A stretch of 58,309 nucleotides of DNA from GCA-2861595 sp035526335 (GTDB lineage Bacteria; Actinomycetota; Acidimicrobiia; Acidimicrobiales; GCA-2861595). Below are positions 1 through 8,862 of this stretch, piece by piece. The notes under the pieces are model-generated. The model made no database searches. It was not told the DNA's origin and worked only from the letters and a program-made list of their open reading frames with translations. Both the position numbers and the translations under genes were made by a program. Numbering within the stretch: the first letter of the stretch is position 1; the number at the start of each line of letters is the position of its first letter. The stretch covers positions 1 to 58,309 of the forward strand of contig DATLCN010000052.1 of the NCBI GenBank assembly GCA_035526335.1. Direction: 5' to 3'.

Positions 1-213
1 GGACCCTCCACCCTCCATGCGGGCGATCGCCGACTGCGTTGTACCCATCCGCTCAGCGAGCTCGGCCTGGGTCAAGCCGGCGTCGGTACGGAGCCGATGG
101 ACCATCGCGCGGAACGCGCTGATCCGGGCCTCGTCCTCGTAAGCGGCGCGTCCCTCGTCGCTGAGGGGCCGCTGCTCCTTGATGTCGTTCCAACTCGTGC
201 GCTTAGCCATCAT
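1..213 (-). CDS. XRE-family antitoxin (HigA-like), 3' end cut by the window
   Basis: The visible ~70 residues hold a classic XRE helix-turn-helix (AGLTQAELAERMGTTQSAIARME), followed by the window edge, so the C-terminus is missing. In HigBA-type modules this protein binds the toxin and represses the shared promoter. The start overlaps the 3' end of the upstream toxin gene by a few bases, which is typical of toxin-first HigBA operons. Three in-frame ATGs lie together; the ones at 213 and 210 have a GGAGGAG ribosome binding site at usable spacing, while the one at 219 is too close to it. The family call is firm; the specific pairing is inferred from adjacency. Confidence 0.8.
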   Translation of the reverse strand, partial: MMAKRTSWNDIKEQRPLSDEGRAAYEDEARISAFRAMVHRLRTDAGLTQAELAERMGTTQSAIARMEGGGS

Positions 214-574
214 CGTCATTCTCCTCCTCGTCGGCGACGTGTTCTTCGGTCGTGCACCGCTCCATTGCGTCTCGTGCCCGCTGCACCTCACGGACGTCCT
301 TGCGCTTCGTCTTGACGAAAACCGTTAACAAGATGATCCGCCGTCCCGGAGCGATCCAATAGGTGATCCGTGTTGGAACACCCGCCAGGTAGAACCGGAG
401 TTCCCGGAGCTTTCCGTCAAGCTGACGTGTGTGCGGCTCGTCCAGAACGGGGCCCAGCTCGCTGAGGCGGTCCACATGGAATCGCACACGAGCCTGGTCC
501 GTCTCGCCGAGCCGAAGAAACCAGTCACGAACCTCGGGTTCGAGTTCCACCTCGCCCCACGACATAGCGTCCAT
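203..574 (-). CDS. HigB/RelE-superfamily toxin (phage Gp49-like)
   Basis: This 123-residue basic protein has the Gp49-like/HigB pattern: an N-terminal 'EVRDWFLRLGE' helix, a middle 'LRELRFYLAGVPTRITYW' strand region, then 'RIILLTVFVKTKRKDV' in the last strand. Members are ribosome-dependent or free mRNA interferases. It is followed with a short overlap by an XRE antitoxin, completing a HigBA-like pair. The C-terminus is an acidic tail (EEENDDDG), which is unusual but is simply the overlap region. An alternative start is the ATG at 565. It looks intact, unlike several other toxins in this window. Confidence 0.82.
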   Translation of the reverse strand: MDAMSWGEVELEPEVRDWFLRLGETDQARVRFHVDRLSELGPVLDEPHTRQLDGKLRELRFYLAGVPTRITYWIAPGRRIILLTVFVKTKRKDVREVQRARDAMERCTTEEHVADEEENDDDG

Positions 575-655
575 GCTATACGAGTTCTTCGGTCGATGAA
601 CCGGGCGACCCTCATCCGCTTGAGGAGCGGAGAGTCCAGGGAACTCAAGCGTCTG

Positions 656-1579
656 CTAGATCGGAACCCGAGGGGGGCCCGAGAAGACCTGACCGCGGTG
701 CCACTGGACATGGTCGAGAGCGGGTAGCGCCTGCCCGCGCTGTGGTTCGTGGAGCGGCTTGCCCAAGAGGTCGAGAACGAACACCTCGGCGGCTCGGCCG
801 CGCCCCACGAACCGGGCTGACACGTCGACGGTGTGGTCGTCACCGATGCCGACGGCGCCCCGGTCGAAGAGCTTGTGATGGAACGAGCACAGGCACAGGG
901 CGTTGTCGACGGTGTCGGGCCCCTCGAAAGCCCACCAGCGCACATGGGCGGCGTCGAGCCCGACCGCTTCTGTACCGAGCCGGCCGTCGTAGCCGCACAT
1001 GGCACAGCAGTACTCGTACGCCACCAGGACGGCATCCCGAAAGTGCGGATCTCGTCGACGGAGCGACGCGGCGCGCTCCCGTACCGCCTGTACCTCCACC
1101 GCCTCCAGGTCCAGTCCGACCAGGCTGCAGATGTCGGCGTGCAGCGACTCGGGAAAGTTGGCGTCGAGCAGGAGCCGCGCCGCCAGCACCAGCAGGCGGG
1201 GATCGGTGAGCAGGGCAGTCTCGAAGTCGGCCGAGAGACGACCGATGGCACCGGCACGTCGGAGTCGGCCTGGGTTGGCGCCCGGGTCGGAATCTGAGCC
1301 GCCGGGCGAAGCCACGGCCCATAGGCCGTCGCTCTGGAGGTGATGGAAGGGATACGCGGGCGACGTCTTGCGCCCGGGTGGACCGAAGTCACGGAGCAGC
1401 TCGTCCAGCGCAGGTTCAGCTTCGACGTAAGCGACCTCGGTCGAGCCTGTCCGCTGGAGGCGGCCCATGGCGTACAGCAGAAGGAGCGGCTTGTGGGGAG
1501 CCCGTTCGCCGCGCCGGACCCACTGGCGGATGCCGGCGATGCGTCTCAGCCAGTCATCCGAGCTCGCCACGTCGGTCAC
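656..1579 (-). CDS. Phosphorothioate-DNA-type HNH restriction endonuclease (SBD-HNH, ScoMcrA-like)
   Basis: The 307-residue protein begins with a domain carrying 'RAPHKPLLLLYAMGRLQ', the hallmark I associate with the sulfur-binding domain of ScoMcrA-like enzymes that recognise phosphorothioate-modified DNA. The C-terminal half is an HNH nuclease with a CxxC pair at about 192-195, 'DAAHVRWW' at about 209-216 and 'CSFHHKLFDRG' at about 231-241, giving two zinc-type cysteine pairs and the catalytic histidine. Such enzymes cut foreign DNA bearing the modification. The GTG at 1579 (or 1570) is chosen because the domain starts there and because it leaves a 52-bp divergent spacer to the helicase gene. 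No dnd or ssp modification genes are visible nearby, which fits a modification-dependent restriction role. Confidence 0.8.
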   Translation of the reverse strand: MTDVASSDDWLRRIAGIRQWVRRGERAPHKPLLLLYAMGRLQRTGSTEVAYVEAEPALDELLRDFGPPGRKTSPAYPFHHLQSDGLWAVASPGGSDSDPGANPGRLRRAGAIGRLSADFETALLTDPRLLVLAARLLLDANFPESLHADICSLVGLDLEAVEVQAVRERAASLRRRDPHFRDAVLVAYEYCCAMCGYDGRLGTEAVGLDAAHVRWWAFEGPDTVDNALCLCSFHHKLFDRGAVGIGDDHTVDVSARFVGRGRAAEVFVLDLLGKPLHEPQRGQALPALDHVQWHRGQVFSGPPRVPI

Positions 1580-1631
1580 CGTAGGTCTCGGAGCGGAGCC
1601 GGGCTCGGCGTGTGTGGAAGGCTGCCCGCCC

Positions 1632-4600
1632 GTGAAGGAGCTTCCGACCGGGCTGTACCAGGAGCTGGTCACCGAGGCGCTGCGCCGGCGCCTGGCGGGG
1701 ATGGGCGACGGCGACTTCGTCACGCGGCGGGTCGATCGGGCGGTCACGGCCGAGGTGCTTGCTCGCCACGTGGGGCGGAGCGTGGAGGTGTTGCTCGATC
1801 TGGTGGGCGACGAGCACCGGGTGGAGGTCACCAACCAGCTTCTCGACCTGGCGGCGGAGCTGGTGCCAGGGAGCAGGGACGGCCTCGACCAGGTCGGGCC
1901 CGGCCCTGTCGAGCTTCACGAGGTCACGCCGCCACCGACGGCAGGGATCCGGTACCTGCGGCCCCAGGTGCCGCTCGGGCGAACGGACTTGTTGATCAAC
2001 GCTCGTGGCGAGCCGTCCCTGGCTCACGAGATCAGTGCGGAGCTCACGTCCGCCGACCACGTGGACCTGCTGTGCGCCTTCGTGAAGTGGTACGGACTCC
2101 GCCTCCTGGTCGATCACATCGGCGAGCTCGCCAGGCGTGGCGTCCGGATGAGGGTCATCACCACGACGTACGTGGGAGCCACCGAGCGACGGGCGGTCGA
2201 CGAGCTGGTCCGCCTCGGGGCGCAGGTCAAGATCAGTTACGAGACCCAACGCACCCGCCTGCATGCCAAGGCGTGGCTGTTCCGTCGCGACAGCGGCATG
2301 GACACCGCCTACGTCGGCTCGTCCAACCTCTCGAGGGCGGCGCTGATCGACGGCCTGGAGTGGAATGTGCGGCTCTCGCGCGCCGAGAACCCCACCGTGC
2401 TCGACAAGTTCGCCGCCACCTTCGACTCGTACTGGCAGGATCCGTCGTTCGAGTCCTACGACCCTGAGCGCGACGGCGATCGTCTCGACCAGGCGCTCGG
2501 CAGTGCCTTCCGCCGTGAGCCCTTGCGGCTCTCCGGCCTGGAGGTGCGCCCGTTCGGCTACCAGCAGGAGATCCTCGACCAGCTGGAGGCGGAGCGTCAG
2601 GTCCACGACCGGTGGCGCAACCTCGTCGTGGCGGCCACCGGCACCGGAAAGACGGTCATCGCGGCGTTGGACTACAAGCGACTGCGGGGGGCGCTCGGCG
2701 GCAATCCGTCCCTGCTCTTCGTGGCCCATCGCAAGGAGATCCTCGACCAGAGCCTGGCAGTCTTCGCCCAGGTGCTCGGCGACCCGAGCTTCGGCGAGCT
2801 CTACGTGGCAGGGGAGCGCCCCGAGCGTTGGCGCCACGTGTTCGCGTCCATCCAGTCGCTGACCGCCGGCGGCATCGACCGCATCCCGCCGAGCCACTTC
2901 GTCGTCGTCGTCGTGGACGAGTTCCACCATGCCGAGGCCGCCACCTACCAGCGCCTCCTCGAGCACGTGCAACCGAGGGTGCTCCTGGGCCTCACGGCCA
3001 CTCCGGAGCGAGCCGACGGACAGGACGTGACCCGCTGGTTCGGGGGGCGCATCGCCGCCGAGCTTCGTCTGTGGGAGGCGCTGGAACGGGAGCTGCTCTG
3101 CCCCTTCCAGTACTTCGGCATCGCCGACGGCACCGACCTGACCAACATCGAGTGGCGGCGAGGCGGCTACGACCAAACGCACCTGGACCGCGTCTTCACC
3201 GGCAACGACGCCCGCGCTCGACTCGTGCTGAAGCAGGTGGCCGAGAAGCTGCCCGACCCCCACCGCATGCGCGCTCTGGGTTTCTGTGTTTCCAAGGCTC
3301 ACGCCGCGTACATGGCCCGGGTCTTCAACGAAGCGGGGCTACCAGCGGCCGTCGTCGATGCCGACACGCCGATGGACCAACGCCAGGACAGCCGGCGCAA
3401 GTTGGCGAACGGTGACCTACGCGCCATCTTCTCGGTCGACGTGTTCAACGAGGGCCTCGACGTGCCCGACGTCGACACGGTGCTGTTCCTGCGGCCCACG
3501 GAGAGCGCCACCGTGTTCCTGCAGCAGCTCGGTCGCGGGCTCCGCAACGCCCCGGCCAGGGCCTGCCTCACCGTGTTGGACTTCATCGGCAACCAGCACC
3601 GGCGATTCCGCTTCGACGTCCGCTACCGCGCCCTGACCGGAGCGTCGCGACGGAGACTCGAGCACCAGATCGAAGAAGGGTTCCCCTTCCTGCCCAGCGG
3701 GTGCTCGATGGAGCTCGACCGGATGGCCACTCGCATCGTGCTCGACAACGTCCGCCAGCAGCTGCGCCTCACCGCCAGGCAGCTCGTCTCCGATGTGCAT
3801 TCCTACGGCGATGTGGATCTCGCCACCTACCTGAGGGAGAGCGGGCGAGAGCTGGCCGACGTCTACCGGGGCGGAGGGAGCTGGACCCGTCTGCGCCGCG
3901 CCGCGGGACTCTCCACCGAGGGGGCCGGGCCCGACGACGAGGCCCTGTTCAAGCGGACGCACCGCTTCGCCCGTGTCGACGACAAGGAACGGGGCGACAC
4001 CTGGCGCCGCTGGCTCTCCGCCGACGCTCCCCCGGATCTGGACCGTGCCACGCCACGCCAGCAGCGCTTGGCGGACATGCTCTTCTTCTCGCTCTGGCCC
4101 TCCGGCGGCGAGTTCGCGACCATCGGCGCCGGGCTGGCTCGGCTCTGGGAGCACCCCGCCGTTCGCGCCGAGGCGGTCGAACTCCTCGACTTAGCGATCG
4201 ATGCGATCGGCCACGTGCCGCTGCCCCTGGGGTCGGGATTCGACGACGTGCCGCTTTCGGTGCATGCCAGCTACAGCCGGGAGGAGCTCCTGGCCGGCAT
4301 GGGCCACGCCACGTTGGAGCGGACGCCGGCGAGTGACATGCAGGGCGTGCGCTTCGTCGAGCCCCTGCGTACCGACGTCTTGACGTTCACGCTGCAGAAG
4401 GCGGAGGCCGACTACTCCCCCACGACCATGTACAAGGACTACGCCATGGCGCCCGACCTGGTGCACTGGGAGACCCAGAGCACCACCTCGGACACGTCTC
4501 CCACCGGCCGGCGCTACCTGACCCAGCGGGAGACCGGGGCCCACGTGTTCCTCTTCGCCCGCCAGACGAACGACGACGAGATCGGCGCGCGGCCCTATGT

Positions 4601-4721
4601 GTTCCTCGGGCCCGCCTTTTACGTCTCGCACGAAGGAAGCCGCCCCATCGCCATCACCTGGCGACTGGAGCATCCGATGCCGGCCGACTTCTACGCGCAA
4701 GCCCGTGTCCTGGCCGGATAA
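1632..4721 (+). CDS. PLD-nuclease/DEAD-box helicase with DUF3427 C-terminus
   Basis: The 1029-residue protein has three parts. An N-terminal phospholipase D-like domain carries one HKD motif (HAKAWLF near residue 211, then GSSNLS). A superfamily 2 helicase core shows Walker A 'AATGTGKT' (about 337-344), 'DEFHH' (about 430), 'LTATPER' and 'FNEGLDVPDV...QQLGRGLR' (about 605-635). A ~350-residue C-terminus resembles DUF3427. Enzymes of this build unwind or translocate on DNA and are frequent in defence islands. The GTG at 1632 has GGAAGG upstream; the open frame runs further 5' but would overlap the divergent endonuclease gene. Divergence from a phosphorothioate-type nuclease suggests joint regulation. 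The substrate is not known. Confidence 0.85.
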   Translation: MKELPTGLYQELVTEALRRRLAGMGDGDFVTRRVDRAVTAEVLARHVGRSVEVLLDLVGDEHRVEVTNQLLDLAAELVPGSRDGLDQVGPGPVELHEVTPPPTAGIRYLRPQVPLGRTDLLINARGEPSLAHEISAELTSADHVDLLCAFVKWYGLRLLVDHIGELARRGVRMRVITTTYVGATERRAVDELVRLGAQVKISYETQRTRLHAKAWLFRRDSGMDTAYVGSSNLSRAALIDGLEWNVRLSRAENPTVLDKFAATFDSYWQDPSFESYDPERDGDRLDQALGSAFRREPLRLSGLEVRPFGYQQEILDQLEAERQVHDRWRNLVVAATGTGKTVIAALDYKRLRGALGGNPSLLFVAHRKEILDQSLAVFAQVLGDPSFGELYVAGERPERWRHVFASIQSLTAGGIDRIPPSHFVVVVVDEFHHAEAATYQRLLEHVQPRVLLGLTATPERADGQDVTRWFGGRIAAELRLWEALERELLCPFQYFGIADGTDLTNIEWRRGGYDQTHLDRVFTGNDARARLVLKQVAEKLPDPHRMRALGFCVSKAHAAYMARVFNEAGLPAAVVDADTPMDQRQDSRRKLANGDLRAIFSVDVFNEGLDVPDVDTVLFLRPTESATVFLQQLGRGLRNAPARACLTVLDFIGNQHRRFRFDVRYRALTGASRRRLEHQIEEGFPFLPSGCSMELDRMATRIVLDNVRQQLRLTARQLVSDVHSYGDVDLATYLRESGRELADVYRGGGSWTRLRRAAGLSTEGAGPDDEALFKRTHRFARVDDKERGDTWRRWLSADAPPDLDRATPRQQRLADMLFFSLWPSGGEFATIGAGLARLWEHPAVRAEAVELLDLAIDAIGHVPLPLGSGFDDVPLSVHASYSREELLAGMGHATLERTPASDMQGVRFVEPLRTDVLTFTLQKAEADYSPTTMYKDYAMAPDLVHWETQSTTSDTSPTGRRYLTQRETGAHVFLFARQTNDDEIGARPYVFLGPAFYVSHEGSRPIAITWRLEHPMPADFYAQARVLAG

Positions 4722-5055
4722 CACCCAAGTCGGTGCTACTTGCCATCGAGGCAGCCAATTCCGAATGGAGCCGAAGGATGCGGAGCCTGGCGGGAGTGAC
4801 TGCTAGCCAACACCAAATACTGAGGGTCGGTTCGGCGGAAACCTCGCAGGCGCACCGGACCTCCCAAGGATCCATGGCCGCGCGGTCACCGGTGACCAAC
4901 ACGCCCAGCAGATGGTCACCGGGGGGAAACGTGAGCAATCCGGGAAGATGCCCACCCAGCTCGGTCTTGCCTCCCTGTTCAGCCAAGAAGGTTTCCAACG
5001 CAGTCGCCACCGTCGTCGGCGACGCACAGGTCGGAGTCCCTTGAGGTGTCGTGGT
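4722..5055. other. Gene-poor stretch, one weak open frame
   Basis: No gene can be supported here. A minus-strand open frame from a GTG near 5010 gives a protein-like N-terminus (ALETFLAEQGGKTELGGHLP) but runs antisense into the helicase 3' end and matches no family I know. It may be a relic of a gene disrupted when the element was assembled. Confidence 0.3.
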
Positions 5056-5358
5056 TCACGTCCGGGCGGAGGACGCCTTGGTGAGTCCGGCCCCGAGGTC
5101 GTCGCCGTTCATCACCGGGAAGAACTCGACGGTTGCGTTGAGCTCTTGGAACAGTGGCTCGGCGATGGAGGGGATATCGGAGGGGTCGGCCAGGTTGAAG
5201 AAGACGTAGCCGGTCCGCGTCCCACCCTCGGTGCAGAAGTACTGCGCCTCGGGCCTGGTCAGCTCGTCGAGCGTCTTGTTGATCTCTGCCATGCGACCGC
5301 TGCGGATCGCCTCGTTGGTCTCTTTCGTTCCAAGGCGCCATCTCAGGAGCATCCTCAC
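5056..5358 (-). CDS. Small DUF3303-like alpha/beta barrel protein
   Basis: The 100-residue protein has the pattern MRMLLRW...EGGTRTGYVFFNLADPSDIPSIAEPLF...VEFFPVMNGDDL, which reads as a ferredoxin-like/dimeric alpha-beta barrel fold similar to DUF3303 proteins. No catalytic residues are evident. It lies 12 bp downstream of another small barrel protein and probably shares its transcript. The pair is divergent from the large LuxR-type regulator at 5801, so regulation by it is plausible but unproved. Confidence 0.6.
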   Translation of the reverse strand: MRMLLRWRLGTKETNEAIRSGRMAEINKTLDELTRPEAQYFCTEGGTRTGYVFFNLADPSDIPSIAEPLFQELNATVEFFPVMNGDDLGAGLTKASSART

Positions 5359-5370
5359 GTCTGTCTCCCC

Positions 5371-5637
5371 TCAGGCGTCGCGAACGACTTCGTACACGGC
5401 GACGGATCGGAGGGTGACGCTCGCCTCCGGCGGCATCGACGCGTTGTCGGCGAGACCCTGGGCGCTTTCCTGGGATTCGAATAGCAAGAAGCTCAAGCCG
5501 CGCTGGCCGTCGGTGGTCCAAGTGCCCCGGACAAACCCCGGAACGGACTTCAGCATCGTCACCAGCTGATCGAGCTCGGCGTCGGCACTCCCCTCCCAGC
5601 CTTCCTTCATGTCAACCTCGAATACGACTGCGTGCAT
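5371..5637 (-). CDS. Antibiotic biosynthesis monooxygenase-like (ABM) small protein
   Basis: At 88 residues, with 'AVVFEVDMKEGW', 'MLKSVPGFVRGTWTTDG' and 'SFLLFESQESAQGLAD', it fits the dimeric alpha-beta barrel of the ABM superfamily, which includes cofactor-free oxygenases and many proteins of unknown role. An ATG at 5637 is preceded by a GA-rich stretch. It is first in a two-gene set with the DUF3303-like gene. The 163-bp spacer to the divergent LuxR-type gene probably holds both promoters. Confidence 0.7.
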   Translation of the reverse strand: MHAVVFEVDMKEGWEGSADAELDQLVTMLKSVPGFVRGTWTTDGQRGLSFLLFESQESAQGLADNASMPPEASVTLRSVAVYEVVRDA

Positions 5638-5800
5638 GTCGGGTGCTCCTTTCTTGGGTGAACAACGTCATGGAGCCCACAGTAAGGAGGCGGTGCCGAT
5701 GGGTCATGAGCGGAACTACTCACGAAGGTGCTCATTTTCCTGGCACCGGTCAGTCCACGCTGTGGTGGACTGGAGGCAACGAGGGCGAATAGGGACGGTC

Positions 5801-8707
5801 GTGCGAACGGAGCTGGTCGGGCGTGAGGCGGAGCTGAGGCTGCTCGTCGAGAGCCTCGACAGTGCGCTCGCGGGTAGTCCTCGTGTCCTTGTGTGTCAGG
5901 GCGAGCCGGGGATAGGCAAGACCCGCCTCGTGGACGAGCTCGTTCAGGTCGCTACCTCCCGTGGCGCCCTGTGTGCCTCGGGGTTGGCGACCGACTCGTC
6001 GGGCGCACCGCCTCACTGGGAGTGGTGGCAGATCATGCGCGCCCTCGCCAACGATGTCGACGTTTCGAGGATCGCTCGAGATCTTCGGTTGCACAACCAG
6101 CTCGCAAGCCTCGCTCCGGACGTTTTCCTGACCGAGGTGTCGACGGATTCGGTGACCGCCTCGGCCGATGACCGGTTCCGTCAGTTCGACGCCGTCGCAC
6201 GGTTGCTTCGAGAGATTTGCCGAGTTCGCCCGCTCGTCCTCGTTCTCGACGACGTCCACTGGTCGGACAAGGCCGCCTTGCTCCTCTTGAACCACGTGAC
6301 ACGATCGTTGAGCGACGAACAGTTGCTGATCGTCGCCATCTCCCGTCCGACAGAGCAACGCCACAGCGAGGTCCTCGCCCGGCTGACCCGCGAGCCGTTG
6401 ACGACTGTGATCGACCTACGGGGGCTTCCAGCGAGCGCCATCGGCCGCCAGCTGGCCATGGCGCTCGGCGTGGACGTGGACGAGGCCGCCATCGCCAGTG
6501 TCGAGGCGCTGACTGGTGGCAACCCGTTCTTCGTCGGCCAGGTTGCCCGAGCCATGGCCGACGCCCGCTCGGGCCGGCGGTTCGTCGCCGTCACACCAAC
6601 CATTCGGGCGGCCATCGCCGACCGCCTGGGACAGCTGTCCGAACGATGCGTCGCCTTGCTGCAGGCAGCGGCCATACTCGGCCGCGAGTTCGACATCCTC
6701 ACCCTGGCAGGAGTGACGAGCACGTCGCCTACGGAATGTCTCGAGCTGGTCGCCGAAGCCATGCGGGCAGGACTGGTCGAGCTAGAAGCGGCCCCGCATG
6801 AGCACCGCTTCACCCACGCCCTGGTACGAGACGCGATCGAAGCAGGCCTCGCTCCGGCTGCGCGGCTGGGCCTCCACCGCCGCGCGGCCGAGGCCATCGA
6901 GCGGCAGCACGGCCATGCCCTGGGATCCCGGCTGTTCGAGGTGGCGCGGCACTGGGCCGATGCGTCGATTGCCGGCGACGACGGGGCCGCAGCGATCGCG
7001 GCTGGCTGGAGTACCCGTGCCGGTGAGCAGGCGATGGGCCAGTTGGCCTATGAGGATGCGGCGAGACTGTTCCGCCAGGCCCTGCGTATTGGCCGCGCCA
7101 AGCTTGACCGGGCACAGGTTTGCCGGATCCTGCTTCTGTCTGGCCACGCGCTCAACCTGGCAGGCGACCTGGAGGGCCGCCTCGACGTCTGTCTGGACGC
7201 AGCCGGAATCGGTCGTGAGCTCGGGCGGCCGGATCTGGTAGCCGAGGCCGCGCTCGTGATGGAGGCGATAGGCGCGGCCCGGTTCAATCTCGCGACCCGC
7301 CCGTTGTGTGAGGAAGCTCTGGCCGCCCTGCCGCCGGACGCAGTAGCGCTGCGGGCACTAATCACGGCGCGCTTCGTCGAGACGTTCGTCTTCCTGCGGC
7401 AACCCCACGCCGTGACAGCAGCGAGCGAAGAAGCGCTCGAACTGGCGGAACGGAGCGGTGACAACCGGGCGTTGGCCGCCGCCTTGCGGGCCCGCCAGGT
7501 CACGTCCGTGGGGCCGGAGGGGCTGGCCGAACGGATCGTGCTCGCCCGTCGGATGTTGAGGCTGGGACGCGAGTCCCGTAACCCACAGATCGAGACGTGG
7601 GCGCACCTGTGGCGGATCGATGCCGCTCTCGAACAGGGGGACCTGAGCGCCGTCGCGGATTCGATCGAGCTGCTCGCTCCCGCCACCCAGCGATTGGGGG
7701 GGCCCATGGCCCGGTTCGAGTTGGTCCGCTGTCGAGCGGTGCTGGCCCAGGCGCAGGGGCGCTTTGCGGACGCGCGGAGACTGGAGGCCGAGGCGTTCGC
7801 CGTCCTCGGCCCGACAGACCATGACGTTCGCTTCACCTTCCGGTCCGCGCTGACCATGAACGTGGCCCACCACACTGGCGACGATGATGCGATCGCGTCG
7901 TTCGACTACGCCGGCGCGCCCGAAGACCATGCCGAGATGATCGGCTTCATCGGGCAGATGGCGCTTGCCCGAGCGCTGGTGTCCGCTGACCGACTCGATG
8001 ATGCCGCCAACGTCTACCGCGGTCTCGGGCCCGTACGGGGATGGGACCCACCACCCCACGTGGTGCTCTGTGGGTACGGGTTCGGATTGGCGGTAGCAGC
8101 GGCTCTCGGCGAGACGGATGACGTCGCCGCCCTCTACGACCTGCTGGTGCCCTACCGCGCGCACCACATCGCCAGCGGGATGACCGCCATGGTGTACTTC
8201 GGCCCCGTAGAGCTGTGGCTCGGCGTAGGCGCGCGTCATCTGGGCCGCCTTGATCAAGCTGTCGCGCACCTCGAGCATGCGGAGCGCTCCTGCACAGAGA
8301 ACGGTGCCGCAGGCTTTCGTGTCGAGACGCAGTTCGAGCTGGCCCTGGCGCTGCTGGCACGGGACCGGCCAGGCGACCTCGACGAGGCGCAAATGCTATT
8401 GAGAGCAGCACGGGCCAAGGCGGCGGCTCTCGGCATGGCGGCGCTGGGTGAGAAGATCACGGCATTGGTCCGGCGGGTGGAGGGTGCCGACCCCACGCGG
8501 GCGCTCACGAAACGCGAACGCGAGGTCGCCGATCTTTTGTCTCAAGGGCTGACGAACCGCGAGCTGGCGAAGCGACTCTTCATCGCTGAACGCACCGCCG
8601 AGAACCACGTGCAGCACATCCTCGGCAAGCTCGGGCTGTCGAATCGGAGCCAGCTCGCGGTCTGGGCGGCGACCAAGGATGACCAGGCTCAGCTACACCG
8701 GACGTAG
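5801..8707 (+). CDS. Large LuxR-family regulator with AAA ATPase domain (LAL type)
   Basis: The 968-residue protein starts with an ATPase module: Walker A 'GEPGIGKT' at about 34-41 and Walker B 'LVLVLDDVHWSD' near 148. A long TPR-like helical middle follows, then a C-terminal LuxR helix-turn-helix from about 900 (LTKREREVADLLSQGLTNRE...AERTAENHVQHILGKLG). LAL proteins are ligand-gated transcription activators, often of secondary metabolism or catabolism. The GTG at 5801 is selected because the conserved 'LVGREAEL' start motif follows directly; upstream residues look like non-coding translation. It is divergent from the two small barrel genes, its most likely targets. Confidence 0.88.
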   Translation: MRTELVGREAELRLLVESLDSALAGSPRVLVCQGEPGIGKTRLVDELVQVATSRGALCASGLATDSSGAPPHWEWWQIMRALANDVDVSRIARDLRLHNQLASLAPDVFLTEVSTDSVTASADDRFRQFDAVARLLREICRVRPLVLVLDDVHWSDKAALLLLNHVTRSLSDEQLLIVAISRPTEQRHSEVLARLTREPLTTVIDLRGLPASAIGRQLAMALGVDVDEAAIASVEALTGGNPFFVGQVARAMADARSGRRFVAVTPTIRAAIADRLGQLSERCVALLQAAAILGREFDILTLAGVTSTSPTECLELVAEAMRAGLVELEAAPHEHRFTHALVRDAIEAGLAPAARLGLHRRAAEAIERQHGHALGSRLFEVARHWADASIAGDDGAAAIAAGWSTRAGEQAMGQLAYEDAARLFRQALRIGRAKLDRAQVCRILLLSGHALNLAGDLEGRLDVCLDAAGIGRELGRPDLVAEAALVMEAIGAARFNLATRPLCEEALAALPPDAVALRALITARFVETFVFLRQPHAVTAASEEALELAERSGDNRALAAALRARQVTSVGPEGLAERIVLARRMLRLGRESRNPQIETWAHLWRIDAALEQGDLSAVADSIELLAPATQRLGGPMARFELVRCRAVLAQAQGRFADARRLEAEAFAVLGPTDHDVRFTFRSALTMNVAHHTGDDDAIASFDYAGAPEDHAEMIGFIGQMALARALVSADRLDDAANVYRGLGPVRGWDPPPHVVLCGYGFGLAVAAALGETDDVAALYDLLVPYRAHHIASGMTAMVYFGPVELWLGVGARHLGRLDQAVAHLEHAERSCTENGAAGFRVETQFELALALLARDRPGDLDEAQMLLRAARAKAAALGMAALGEKITALVRRVEGADPTRALTKREREVADLLSQGLTNRELAKRLFIAERTAENHVQHILGKLGLSNRSQLAVWAATKDDQAQLHRT

Positions 8708-8797
8708 CAGTTCTTAGGTTTGGGCCTCCTATTGCACGACGTGGCGGAAGCCAGAGGGCCTGATGGTCCACCGCACGGAAAAGCCAAGACTCCCGCC

Positions 8798-8862
8798 GGT
8801 CGTCAGCGGCGGAAGTGGGAGGGTCGGCGCCTTGCCTGGCGATCGGTCTACACGTGGGGCGG
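8798..8862 (-). pseudogene. Remnant of an integrase 3' end
   Basis: About 65 bp here align base by base with the 3' end of the integrase gene at 10083-10150 (compare 'gccggtcgtcagcgg' with 'gccggccgtcagcgg', and 'ggcgatcggtctacacgtggggc' with its partner). Read on the minus strand it gives APRVDRSPGKAPTLPL, versus PPVDGSPDEAEILPL in the intact enzyme. Only this tail survives. It abuts the RHH antitoxin gene, so the toxin-antitoxin pair was probably once next to another copy of a related integrase. Confidence 0.55.

Noticed and set aside
1335..1346. tggaggtgatgg, identical to the 3' end of tRNA-Ala (11399-11410), as a possible att site
   Set aside because: Only 12 bp, inside the conserved coding part of the HNH endonuclease; too short and in the wrong place for an element border.
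1554..3302. 582-codon open frame antisense to the helicase
   Set aside because: High-GC antisense shadow with no domain; the plus-strand helicase has clear motifs over the whole region.
4736..5010. Hypothetical minus-strand gene
   Set aside because: No family resemblance, no ribosome binding site and an antisense tail into the helicase; recorded only as a gap note.
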